Below, piece after piece: positions 1-5,834 of a DNA stretch of 7,088 nucleotides; position 1 is the first letter of the stretch; the number at the start of each line of letters is the position of its first letter. The notes under the pieces were generated by a model. That model did no database searches and was not told the origin of the DNA. It was given only the letters and a program-made list of their open reading frames with translations. Origin of the DNA: an uncultured Oscillospiraceae bacterium (GTDB taxonomy: Bacteria; Bacillota; Clostridia; Oscillospirales; Oscillospiraceae); assembly GCA_934636045.1 (NCBI GenBank), contig CAKTZP010000112.1:1-7088 (forward strand), written 5' to 3'. The position numbers and the translations under genes are program-made.

Positions 1-150
1 AATGCTTTCACATTCTTACACTGACATCATTTTGAACAACTCAATTGTTTTTTCACAATCATTTGCTCAAGGTGTTTTGTTCATGTTTCTCGTTGTTTAA
101 TTTACAAGGTACACCCTGTCCCCTCTCGGGCTTCCCCCTCGCGGACAGCT
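1..150 (-). other. Putative leader of a leftward rRNA operon
   Basis: This stretch lies directly downstream, on the minus strand, of a strong promoter, and no reading frame in it looks real. Read on the minus strand it has a GC-rich hairpin (CTGTCC at 116-121 pairing with GGACAG at 143-148). Then come CCTTGTAAATTAAACAAC (109-92) and a second CACCTTGAGCAAATG-type segment (about 75-59). Short CCTTGAAAACT..AACA-like elements of this kind are common in the leaders and spacers of Bacillota rRNA operons. I infer that a 16S rRNA gene, or another stable RNA, starts just left of the window. No mature rRNA sequence lies inside it, so this rests on style and on the promoter. An mRNA leader for an unseen protein gene is the alternative. 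Confidence 0.5.
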
Positions 151-155
151 TTGAC

Positions 156-205
156 ATGATAGCACAGGTCCCCCGGAATTGTCAAGTACTTTTTTTCCTT
201 TTTTT
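156..205 (-). promoter_or_regulatory. Strong leftward promoter with UP-like A-tracts
   Basis: On the minus strand there is a perfect -35 TTGACA (185-180), an 18-base spacer and a -10 TATCAT (161-156). TGC sits just before the -10, which gives the extended -10 TGn. Two A7 tracts (205-199 and 196-190) lie at about -56 to -41, where UP elements bind the RNA polymerase alpha subunit, and their 9-base phasing suggests curvature. Transcription would start near 150-149. This is the profile of a stable-RNA promoter. It diverges from the promoter of the binding-protein gene, about 200 bases away. Confidence 0.72.
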
Positions 206-361
206 CAGATTTTTGTGAAAACCTGTCCTTTGGTCTGCATGCCTCTATTCATTACGATCCGAGCGGTGCTTTTTTCATTCGTCACTTTGCTCATTTTTGC
301 ACCTAAAAATTTGAGAGTTATGTACAAAATTATTTTGTTTTCACTTAATTTGGAAAAAAAC
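206..361. other. AT-rich intergenic spacer, no gene seen
   Basis: This lies between the leftward promoter and the promoter of the binding-protein gene. I find no convincing gene, RNA fold or terminator. A 70-codon frame across 179-391 has no ribosome binding site, is rich in Phe and Leu from T-runs and crosses both promoters, so I treat it as chance. A GGTGC/GCACC pair (265-269 and 299-303) is too short for its 29-base loop to be credible. Confidence 0.6.
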
Positions 362-390
362 TATTGTGTATGCGCTGATTATTGTGTATG
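362..390 (+). repeat. 11-base direct repeat in the binding-protein promoter
   Basis: TATTGTGTATG occurs at 362-372 and again, identically, at 380-390. The copies are 18 bases apart start to start, with 7 bases between them. The first covers the proposed -35 box and the second runs into the proposed -10 box. A tandem site overlapping the core promoter could bind a repressor dimer, but 18 bases is not a whole number of helical turns, and a chance or slippage duplication is possible. Confidence 0.6.
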
Positions 391-392
391 AT
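364..392 (+). promoter_or_regulatory. Probable sigma-A promoter of the binding-protein gene
   Basis: TTGTGT (364-369) and TATGAT (387-392) are separated by 17 bases. The -10 matches 5 of 6 consensus bases and the -35 only 3 of 6, so basal strength may be moderate or activator-dependent. The predicted start near 399-400 gives a UTR of about 60 bases, too short for a purine riboswitch. Confidence 0.5.
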
Positions 393-397
393 TAGGA

Positions 398-420
398 TGT
401 GCAGCGAGTTATGCTGCGCA
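398..420 (+). promoter_or_regulatory. Hairpin at the 5' end of the binding-protein mRNA
   Basis: Bases 398-405 pair with 413-420 (8 base pairs including one G-T wobble) around a 7-base loop. No T-run follows, so it is not a terminator. It lies at the predicted 5' end of the transcript, where such stems often protect mRNA from decay, and about 25 bases before the AAGGAGG ribosome binding site (446-452), so it leaves that site free. Confidence 0.4.
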
Positions 421-459
421 ATACCGGAGGAACCCGGATAATATTAAGGAGGAACACAA

Positions 460-1752
460 ATGAAAAAGATCTTAGCGCTTCTGCTGGTGCTTGCCATGGT
501 CGCCTGCATTTTTGCCGGCTGCGGTGACAATACCGACAAGGAAACCAAGGGCAACGACCCTGTCACCCCGACCGAGAACGGCGGCGACGAGCCCACTCCC
601 ACCGAGGACAACGGCGGCAGCGAAGGCAAGACCGTGAAGGTCGGCCTGATCTGCATCGGCGACGAGAACGACCTCGGCTACACCTACAACTTCATCCGCG
701 GCAAGGAAGCTGCCACCGAAGCGCTCGCCAAGGAAGGCCTCAATGTTGAGTGGATGGTCAAGTGGAACATCGGCGAAGACTCCAAGTGTGAGGAAGCCAA
801 CATCGAGCTCGCCGAAGCCGGCTGCCAGCTCATCATCAACAACTCCTTCGGTCACGAGCAGTTCATGCTCAAGGTTGCTCCCGACTATCCGGACATTCAG
901 TTCGTCGGCTGCACCAACCAGGGCTCCTGGAACGACGGTCTTGAGAACACCCATAATGCTTTTGCCAACATCTATGAGGGCCGTTATCTGGCCGGCGTCG
1001 TTGCAGGCATGAAGCTGCAGGAAATGATTGACAACGGCGACATCACTGCCGAGCAGGCGGTCATCGGCTACGTCGGTGCGTTCTCCTTTGCAGAGGTTAT
1101 CTCCGGCTTTACCGCCTACTATCTGGGCGCGAAGAGCGTTTGCCCGAGCGTTACCATGAAGGTTCAGTTCGTCGGCTCCTGGTCCGATGCTACCGAAGAG
1201 GCCAACGCTGCCTCCGCTCTGTGCGACATGGGCTGCGTCCTCATCTCCCAGCACTCTGACAACACCACTCCGGCTACCGTTGCGCAGACCAAGGGTGCCT
1301 TCCACACCGGCTATAACAACGACATGACCGAGATTGCTCCCGAGGCCTCTCTGATCGGCACTCGCATTGACTGGAGCATCTATTTTGAAGAGATCATCCG
1401 TGCGGTCGCCAACGGCGAAACCTTCCCGCAGGATTGGTGCAAGGGCTACGGCGACGGCGCGGTCGTTCTGACCAAGCTCAACGAGGCCATCTGCGCCGAG
1501 GGCACTGCCGAAAAGCTGAAGGAGGTCGAGGACAAGCTCGCTACCGGCGAGCTGCAGGTCTTTGATACCAGCACCTTCACCGTCAAGGGTGAGACCCTGA
1601 CCAACGCATTCGCGCTGGATACCGACGGCGACTTCACTGCCGACTCTGAGGAAGCTGTTTTCGACGGCGCATTCCATGAGTCCTACTTCCAGTCCGCGCC
1701 TTACTTCACGATCCAAATCGACGGTATCGAGTGGCAGAACTCCGCGTTCTAA
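460..1752 (+). CDS. BMP/PnrA-family ABC transporter solute-binding lipoprotein
   Basis: This is the extracellular substrate-binding component of the importer encoded downstream. The 430-residue product starts with a lipoprotein signal: MKK, a hydrophobic core (about 4-19) and lipobox FAGC, placing the lipidated cysteine at residue 21. A flexible linker rich in Asp, Glu, Pro, Thr and Gly follows (22-57), then a periplasmic-binding-protein fold. BMP-family signs are DLGYTYNFIRG (71-81), NIYEGRYLAGVVAG (170-183), the VIGYVGAFSFAEVISGF region (201-217) and TGYNNDM (283-289). The family (COG1744; TmpC/PnrA, B. subtilis NupN) binds nucleosides, so a purine nucleoside is the likely ligand, but I cannot fix it from sequence. 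DTDGDFTADSEE (387-398) resembles a calcium-binding loop. The start is set by AAGGAGG at 446-452, 7 bases before the ATG, and by the signal peptide. A terminator follows directly. The family call is firm. Confidence 0.93.
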   Translation: MKKILALLLVLAMVACIFAGCGDNTDKETKGNDPVTPTENGGDEPTPTEDNGGSEGKTVKVGLICIGDENDLGYTYNFIRGKEAATEALAKEGLNVEWMVKWNIGEDSKCEEANIELAEAGCQLIINNSFGHEQFMLKVAPDYPDIQFVGCTNQGSWNDGLENTHNAFANIYEGRYLAGVVAGMKLQEMIDNGDITAEQAVIGYVGAFSFAEVISGFTAYYLGAKSVCPSVTMKVQFVGSWSDATEEANAASALCDMGCVLISQHSDNTTPATVAQTKGAFHTGYNNDMTEIAPEASLIGTRIDWSIYFEEIIRAVANGETFPQDWCKGYGDGAVVLTKLNEAICAEGTAEKLKEVEDKLATGELQVFDTSTFTVKGETLTNAFALDTDGDFTADSEEAVFDGAFHESYFQSAPYFTIQIDGIEWQNSAF

Positions 1753-1772
1753 TTTCATCCTACATCAAGCTC

Positions 1773-1803
1773 GACGGAGCCGCTTCGGCGGCTCCGTCTT
1801 TTT
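1773..1803 (+). terminator. Intrinsic terminator after the binding-protein gene
   Basis: A perfect 11-base-pair GC-rich stem (1773-1783 with 1788-1798) is capped by TTCG closed by C-G, the especially stable cUUCGg tetraloop. Five Ts follow directly (1799-1803). It begins 20 bases after the stop codon. It should end most transcripts from the upstream promoter and separates the binding protein from the ATPase and permeases. The fairly short T-run could allow some read-through. Confidence 0.9.
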
Positions 1804-1850
1804 CTGCAGCAGCAAGCTCCGGCCCTCCATGGCAAAAAATTTTTTAGCAA

Positions 1851-1883
1851 ATCAAAATTTTTGTTTTTTTCACAAATTTTGAT
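1851..1883. repeat. AT-rich inverted repeat upstream of the transporter promoter
   Basis: Arms 1851-1863 and 1871-1883 match at 12 of 13 positions around a 7-T loop. T8 follows at 1887-1894. The repeat is centred about 87 bases before the predicted start of the ATPase transcript. It could be a regulator site, a curved element or a weak second terminator. Since the whole stretch is A/T runs, part of the symmetry may be compositional. Confidence 0.4.
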
Positions 1884-1918
1884 GAATTTTTTTTGTATTT
1901 TTAACCAAAGGGTTTTTA

Positions 1919-1947
1919 TTTACATCGGTATCGAGATGTGATAAGAT
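1919..1947 (+). promoter_or_regulatory. Extended -10 promoter for the ATPase-permease genes
   Basis: TTTACA (1919-1924) and TAAGAT (1942-1947), each 5 of 6 to consensus, have the ideal 17-base spacer. TGA at 1939-1941 supplies the extended -10 TGn. The predicted start is near 1954, giving a 5' UTR of about 35 bases. It lies after the terminator at 1773-1803, so the ATPase and permeases have their own start of transcription. The region just upstream (1887-1918) is AT-rich and could act as an UP element. Confidence 0.72.
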
Positions 1948-1963
1948 ATCTACAGAAGAATAT

Positions 1964-1980
1964 CCGCAGGAATCCTGCGG
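1964..1980 (+). promoter_or_regulatory. 5' UTR hairpin just ahead of the ATPase start
   Basis: CCGCAGG (1964-1970) and CCTGCGG (1974-1980) form a perfect 7-base-pair stem with a 3-base AAT loop. It lies within the short UTR of the predicted transcript and ends 5 bases before the AAAGG ribosome-binding sequence (1986-1990). It has no T-run. It may stabilise the mRNA or affect ribosome access. No ligand-binding fold can be seen in so short a leader. Confidence 0.45.
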
Positions 1981-1990
1981 CGCAGAAAGG

Positions 1991-3535
1991 ATGACAGCCT
2001 TGGATCCCGTTTATGCAATTGAACTGAAGCACATTACCAAGCGGTTCGGCAGTGTGGTCGCAAACAATGACATCAGTCTTGGCTTGCAGCGCGGCGAGAT
2101 TCTCTCCCTGCTGGGCGAGAACGGCAGCGGCAAAACGACACTGATGAACATGCTTGCAGGCATCTATCTACCGGATGAGGGTGAGATTCTTGCCGACGGC
2201 AAGCCCATCACCATCCATTCTCCGAAGGATGCATTCTCCCATGGCATCGGCATGATCCATCAGCACTACAAGCTCGTCGACGTGTTCACCGCGGCGGAAA
2301 ATATTGTCCTCGGTCTCCACGAGGGGCGCCGTTTGGACATGAAGGCGATCAACGCAAGGGTCAAGGAGATCTGTGACCGTTACGGCTTCGACATTGACCC
2401 GACGCAGAAGATCTACGACATGTCGGTTTCCCAAAAGCAGACCGTTGAGATCGTCAAGGTGCTTTACCGCGGCGCAGACATTCTGATTTTGGACGAGCCG
2501 ACCGCCGTTCTGACGCCGCAGGAGACGGACAAGCTCTTCGCCGTGCTGCGGAATATGCGCGAGGACAACAAGGCTATCATCATCATCACACACAAGCTCA
2601 ACGAGGTCATGGCGCTTTCTGACAAGGTCGCCGTCCTGCGCAAGGGACAGTACATCGGCACCGTCAACACCGCCGAGACCAACCCGCAGGCGCTGACGGA
2701 CATGATGGTCGGTCACGCGGTCACGCTGAATATCGACCGTCCGAAGTATGACAACCCCGTCAAGAAGCTCGAGGTTAAGGACCTGACCGTTTATGACGCC
2801 GAGGGCGTCAGCCGTTTGGACCATGTCAGCTTTACCGCCATGGGCGGCGAGATTCTCGGAATCGCAGGCGTTGCCGGTTCCGGTCAGAAAGAGCTGCTGG
2901 AGGCAATTGCCGGTCTTTACCCCATCGCGGAAGGCTCCATCGTCCACTCCCCCGAGGTCGGCGTGGACAACGAGCTGGTCGGCAAAACACCGAAGCAGAT
3001 CAAGAAGGCAGGCGTCGCGTTGGCGTTCGTCCCCGAGGATCGGTTGGGCATGGGTCTGGTCGGTTCGATGGGCATGACCGGCAACATGATGCTGCGCAGC
3101 TGGCGCAGCGGCCACGGCGTTTTCGTCAACCGCAAGAAGCCGGAGGCGCTGGCCGAAAAGATCTGGAACGACCTTGAGGTCGTGACTCCTGACACGGACT
3201 TCCCCGTGCGCCGGATGTCCGGCGGCAATGTGCAGAAGGTGCTCGTCGGCCGTGAGATCGCGTCGGAGCCGACCGTCCTGATGACGGCCTATGCCGTACG
3301 CGGCCTGGATATCAATACCTCTTATACAATTTATAATCTGCTCACCGATCAGAAAATGAAGGGCGTCGCCGTCGTTTATGTCGGCGAGGACCTGGACGTG
3401 CTGCTGGAGCTGTGCGACCGGATCATGGTGCTCTGCGGCGGTAAGGTCAGCGGCATCGTGGATGCCCGCACCGCCACCAAGGAGGAGATTGGTCTGCTGA
3501 TGACGAGCGTCGGCGGGAAGGAGGCCGTAAAATGA
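1991..3535 (+). CDS. Double-domain ABC transporter ATPase, nucleoside/BMP type
   Basis: This cytoplasmic ATPase powers the importer, with two nucleotide-binding domains in one 514-residue chain as in B. subtilis NupO and the RbsA/MglA group. Domain 1 has Walker A GENGSGKT (42-49), Q-loop Gln91, an altered signature SVSQK (145-149), Walker B ILILDEP (164-170, Glu169) and switch His201. Domain 2 has a degenerate Walker A GVAGSGQ (293-299), a near-canonical signature MSGGN (409-413), and MTAYAVRGLD (431-440) in place of an acidic Walker B. GED (465-467) stands where a switch His would be. Only the site made by Walker A of domain 1 and the signature of domain 2 should therefore hydrolyse ATP. The start is uncertain. 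ATG 1991 touches the AAAGG motif with no spacing. TTG 2000, three codons in, has that motif 9 bases upstream and may be the true start. The stop overlaps the next gene by ATGA. Confidence 0.93.
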   Translation: MTALDPVYAIELKHITKRFGSVVANNDISLGLQRGEILSLLGENGSGKTTLMNMLAGIYLPDEGEILADGKPITIHSPKDAFSHGIGMIHQHYKLVDVFTAAENIVLGLHEGRRLDMKAINARVKEICDRYGFDIDPTQKIYDMSVSQKQTVEIVKVLYRGADILILDEPTAVLTPQETDKLFAVLRNMREDNKAIIIITHKLNEVMALSDKVAVLRKGQYIGTVNTAETNPQALTDMMVGHAVTLNIDRPKYDNPVKKLEVKDLTVYDAEGVSRLDHVSFTAMGGEILGIAGVAGSGQKELLEAIAGLYPIAEGSIVHSPEVGVDNELVGKTPKQIKKAGVALAFVPEDRLGMGLVGSMGMTGNMMLRSWRSGHGVFVNRKKPEALAEKIWNDLEVVTPDTDFPVRRMSGGNVQKVLVGREIASEPTVLMTAYAVRGLDINTSYTIYNLLTDQKMKGVAVVYVGEDLDVLLELCDRIMVLCGGKVSGIVDARTATKEEIGLLMTSVGGKEAVK

Positions 3536-4626
3536 AAGAAAATAAGATGCCTCTGATCCGTCTGGCCAAGCGCGGCGTCATGCCGCAGCGCCGCATTTGG
3601 GCGATCCGCCTCGGCTCCATTCTCGTCGCGCTGCTGCTCGGTTCGATCGCCATTGCCATTACCGGCAACAATCCCATCACCGCCTATGCGACCATGATCA
3701 CTGGCTCGCTCGGCAAGAAGACCGCCATCCGCCAAACCGTGAAGATCGCCGTCCCGCTGCTGGGCTGTGCGCTGGCCATTGCGCCGTGCTTCAAGATGCG
3801 CTTCTGGAACATCGGCGCCGAGGGTCAGATCACTGCCGGTGCAATCGCCGCCACCTATTTTGCCCTGTTCTGGGCGGGCAAGCTGCCCTCCGTCCTGCTG
3901 CTGATCGTCATGGCGCTGGCCGCGGCGTTGGCCGGCGGCCTGTGGGGTCTGATTCCCGCGTTCTTCAAGGCCAAGTGGAACACCAACGAAACGCTCTTCA
4001 CCCTGATGATGAACTATATTATCATCGGCATCGTCTCGTGGCTGCAGGGCGGTCCGTGGGAGGGTCGCCCCGGCTCGCAGATCATCCCGCAGTTTGACAG
4101 CGCTGCGTGCCTGCCGAAGGTCCTCGGCGTCCACTGCGGCTGGATCATCGTGCTGCTGCTGGTCGTGTTCATTTTTGTCTATATGCGCTACTCCAAGCAC
4201 GGCTATGAGATCGCCGTCATCGGTGACTCGATGAACACCGCGCGCTATGCCGGTATGAACGTCGGCTTTATCATGATGCGCACCATGTTCCTCTCCGGCG
4301 CCATCAGCGGTCTGGTCGGCTTCATCGTTGCCTCCGGCGCAAACGGCACGCTGTATAACGGTGTCGCGGACGGCGTCGGCTTCACCTCCATCACTGTTGC
4401 CTGGCTCAGCCAACTCAATGCCTTTGCCATGATCGCCATTTCCATGATGCTGGCCGTTCTGACCAAGGGCGCGGAGACGCTGCAGACCATGCTCAACGTG
4501 CTGGCCTCCATTTCCGACATCATCATCGGTCTGCTGCTGTTCTGCATGCTCGGCTGTGAATTCTTCATCAATTACCGTATGATCTTCCGCTCCAAGAAAG
4601 CCGCAAAGGAGGCCGCTGCAAAATGA
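3532..4626 (+). CDS. ABC transporter permease, first subunit (NupP-like)
   Basis: This integral membrane subunit forms half of the transport channel. The 364-residue product has about nine or ten hydrophobic segments, roughly at 23-44, 70-86, 97-115, 119-141, 158-171, 203-218, 248-270, 286-310 and 326-346, and a basic tail. Marks of the BPD_transp_2 permease family (PF02653) are FWNIGAEGQITAG (91-103), NETLFTLMMNYI (152-163) and ARYAGMNVG (237-245). NIGAEGQ is typical of the longer permease of nucleoside (BMP-type) importers. The ATG overlaps the ATPase stop (ATGA, 3532-3535), and AAGGAGG at 3518-3524 sits 7 bases upstream, so the start is well supported and translation is probably coupled. 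It pairs with the next gene's product. The substrate is inferred from the family only. Confidence 0.93.
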   Translation: MKENKMPLIRLAKRGVMPQRRIWAIRLGSILVALLLGSIAIAITGNNPITAYATMITGSLGKKTAIRQTVKIAVPLLGCALAIAPCFKMRFWNIGAEGQITAGAIAATYFALFWAGKLPSVLLLIVMALAAALAGGLWGLIPAFFKAKWNTNETLFTLMMNYIIIGIVSWLQGGPWEGRPGSQIIPQFDSAACLPKVLGVHCGWIIVLLLVVFIFVYMRYSKHGYEIAVIGDSMNTARYAGMNVGFIMMRTMFLSGAISGLVGFIVASGANGTLYNGVADGVGFTSITVAWLSQLNAFAMIAISMMLAVLTKGAETLQTMLNVLASISDIIIGLLLFCMLGCEFFINYRMIFRSKKAAKEAAAK

Positions 4627-5615
4627 GTAACTTTATGACCCTGTTCATTGCGCTTCTGGTCGCAGCCATCACCTACGGCACGCCGCTGCTGTTTGGTACG
4701 CTGGGCGAGATCCTGACCGAAAAATCCGGCAACCTGAACCTCGGCGTCGAGGGCATTCTGTTCATGGGCGGCGCGGTCGGCCTCGGCGGCGTGTTCTACT
4801 ACGAAAAGCTCGCCTCCTCCCCCAACGGCTACGTCGCGATCCTCATCGCCATCCTCTGCGCCTTTATCGCCGGCGCGATCGCCTCGCTGATCTTCAGCTT
4901 CATCACCATCACCCTCCGCGCCAACCAGAACGTCACCGGCCTTGCCCTGTCCATCTTCGGCACAGGCGTCGGCCAGTTCATCGGCGAGTTCATGCGCGTC
5001 AGCGAGGGCGGCTACGTCGCCATCGGCAACGAGCTCAAGAGCTTCTTCATTGCCTCCCCCTTCCCGAGCGCGCTGCAAAAGATCCCGTATGTCGGCACGC
5101 TGCTGTTCGGCAACAGTTTCTTCTTCTATCTCGGCCTTGCGCTGGCGATCTTCCTGTTCTGGTTTCTGAACAAGAGCCGTTCGGGTCTGCACCTCCGCTC
5201 GGTCGGTGAATCGCCCGCCACGGCGGACGCCGCGGGCATCAACGTTTCTCGCTTCAAGTACCTCGCCACCATCATCGGCGGCGGCATCTCTGCCATCGGC
5301 GGCATGGTCTACATCACCACCATCGCCGGCTGCGTGTGGAACCACGAGGGTCTGTCCGGCGTCGGCTGGCTGGCCGTCGCGCTGGTCATCTTCTGCATGT
5401 GGCGTCCGCTGTCTGCAATTTGGGGCTCAGTGCTCTTCGGTGCGCTGATGATCCTGTACCTGCGTCTGCAAATCGCATGGATTCCCACGCAGCTGTACAA
5501 GATTCTGCCCTACGTCGTCACGGTCATCGTGCTGGTCATCTCCAGCATGCGCAACAACAAGGAAAAGCAGCCGCCCGAGGGGCTGGGTCTTTCCTACTTC
5601 CGCGAGGATCGCTGA
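4623..5615 (+). CDS. ABC transporter permease, second subunit (NupQ-like)
   Basis: This is the second membrane subunit of the same importer. The 330-residue product is hydrophobic with about eight to ten membrane segments, including 8-26, 40-59, 70-96, 162-181, 213-233, 247-260, 264-281 and 292-308. The family motif GEILTEKSGNLNLGVEG (28-44) is the hallmark of the shorter nucleoside-type permease. NQNVTGLALSIFG (101-113), GESPATADAAGINV (195-208) and GVGWLAVALVIF (246-257) are further conserved blocks of BPD_transp_2. It starts on ATGA, overlapping the stop of the first permease (4623-4626), with AAAGGAGG at 4605-4612, 10 bases upstream. A strong terminator follows the stop, so it is the last gene of this transcription unit. 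Confidence 0.93.
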   Translation: MSNFMTLFIALLVAAITYGTPLLFGTLGEILTEKSGNLNLGVEGILFMGGAVGLGGVFYYEKLASSPNGYVAILIAILCAFIAGAIASLIFSFITITLRANQNVTGLALSIFGTGVGQFIGEFMRVSEGGYVAIGNELKSFFIASPFPSALQKIPYVGTLLFGNSFFFYLGLALAIFLFWFLNKSRSGLHLRSVGESPATADAAGINVSRFKYLATIIGGGISAIGGMVYITTIAGCVWNHEGLSGVGWLAVALVIFCMWRPLSAIWGSVLFGALMILYLRLQIAWIPTQLYKILPYVVTVIVLVISSMRNNKEKQPPEGLGLSYFREDR

Positions 5616-5632
5616 TTTCTCCGCAATCCGCT

Positions 5633-5671
5633 TCCGCTGCAAGGCGTTTGGCCTTGCAGCGGAGCTTTTTT
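5633..5671 (+). terminator. Intrinsic terminator of the transporter operon
   Basis: A perfect 13-base-pair stem (5633-5645 with 5651-5663) has a 5-base GTTTG loop. Six Ts follow at 5666-5671, two bases after the stem. It begins 18 bases after the permease stop and cuts the transporter unit off from asnA. No gene faces it from the right, so it serves only the rightward operon. Confidence 0.93.
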
Positions 5672-5703
5672 GCCGCTTTTCTCTTGGAATTGTGTTTTTT
5701 CTC

Positions 5704-5732
5704 TTGTATTCTCTCCTTCCGTCGAGTATAAT
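5704..5732 (+). promoter_or_regulatory. Probable promoter of asnA-asnS
   Basis: A perfect -10 TATAAT (5727-5732) has TTGTAT (5704-5709) 17 bases upstream, with only 3 of 6 matches to the -35 consensus. Transcription would start near 5739, leaving a leader of about 95 bases before asnA. The T-rich flank upstream (5689-5704) may help binding. Confidence 0.65.
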
Positions 5733-5739
5733 ATATTGC

Positions 5740-5759
5740 AAATTACCGCAGAGTAATTT
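5740..5759. promoter_or_regulatory. Palindrome at the predicted asnA transcript start
   Basis: AAATTAC (5740-5746) and GTAATTT (5753-5759) form a perfect 7-base inverted repeat with a 6-base CGCAGA centre. It begins 8 bases after the -10 box, so it covers about +1 to +20. In DNA this is the shape and place of a repressor operator. In RNA it would be a weak AU-rich hairpin at the 5' end. I do not recognise the regulator. No regulator gene lies in the window. Confidence 0.5.
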
Positions 5760-5767
5760 TGTACAGT

Positions 5768-5796
5768 GGGAAAATGCCTGCTCTCGGCTTTTTCCC
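5768..5796 (+). promoter_or_regulatory. asnA leader hairpin, possible attenuator
   Basis: GGGAAAATGCC (5768-5778) pairs with GGCTTTTTCCC (5786-5796), 10 of 11 positions, around a 7-base loop. AATTT (5755-5759) could extend it by pairing with AAATT (5798-5802), but those bases also form the right arm of the palindrome at 5740-5759, so the two folds compete. TTTCCC recurs at 5801-5806. No clean T-run follows. The leader lacks the T-box sequence and is too short for a T-box. Confidence 0.4.
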
Positions 5797-5834
5797 TAAA
5801 TTTCCCATATTTTTGAAGAAAAGGAGGATGTCAA

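Noticed and set aside
151..156. TTGACA on the plus strand as a rightward -35 box
   Set aside because: No acceptable -10 follows at 16-18 bases; the sequence there is CGGAAT-like. It overlaps the better minus-strand promoter.
179..391. 70-codon plus-strand frame ahead of the binding-protein gene
   Set aside because: It has no ribosome binding site, is made of Phe/Leu codons from T-runs and crosses two predicted promoters.
399..459. Purine riboswitch ahead of the nucleoside-binding protein
   Set aside because: The predicted UTR is about 60 bases with a single hairpin, too little for a three-way-junction aptamer plus an expression platform.
472..1758. Long open frame (428 codons) on the minus strand opposite the binding-protein gene
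   Set aside because: It mirrors a GC-rich real gene, its composition (Ala, Gly, Val, Asp, Leu) is that of an antisense shadow, and it has no ribosome binding site or family motif. The plus-strand frame has a signal peptide and BMP motifs.
3376..5345. Long minus-strand frames opposite the two permeases
   Set aside because: They are rich in Gly, Asp, Arg, Gln and His with no hydrophobic core or motif, as expected from the complement of membrane-protein codons. They lie fully opposite well-supported genes.
5774..5830. Possible leader peptide (ATG at 5774) for asparagine-dependent attenuation of asnA
   Set aside because: The frame has no early Asn codons, a poor ribosome binding site, and runs past the asnA start in another frame, so it does not behave like an amino-acid leader peptide.
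5733..5834. T-box riboswitch for asparagine
   Set aside because: The leader is only about 95 bases, has no T-box core sequence and no terminator with a T-run before asnA.
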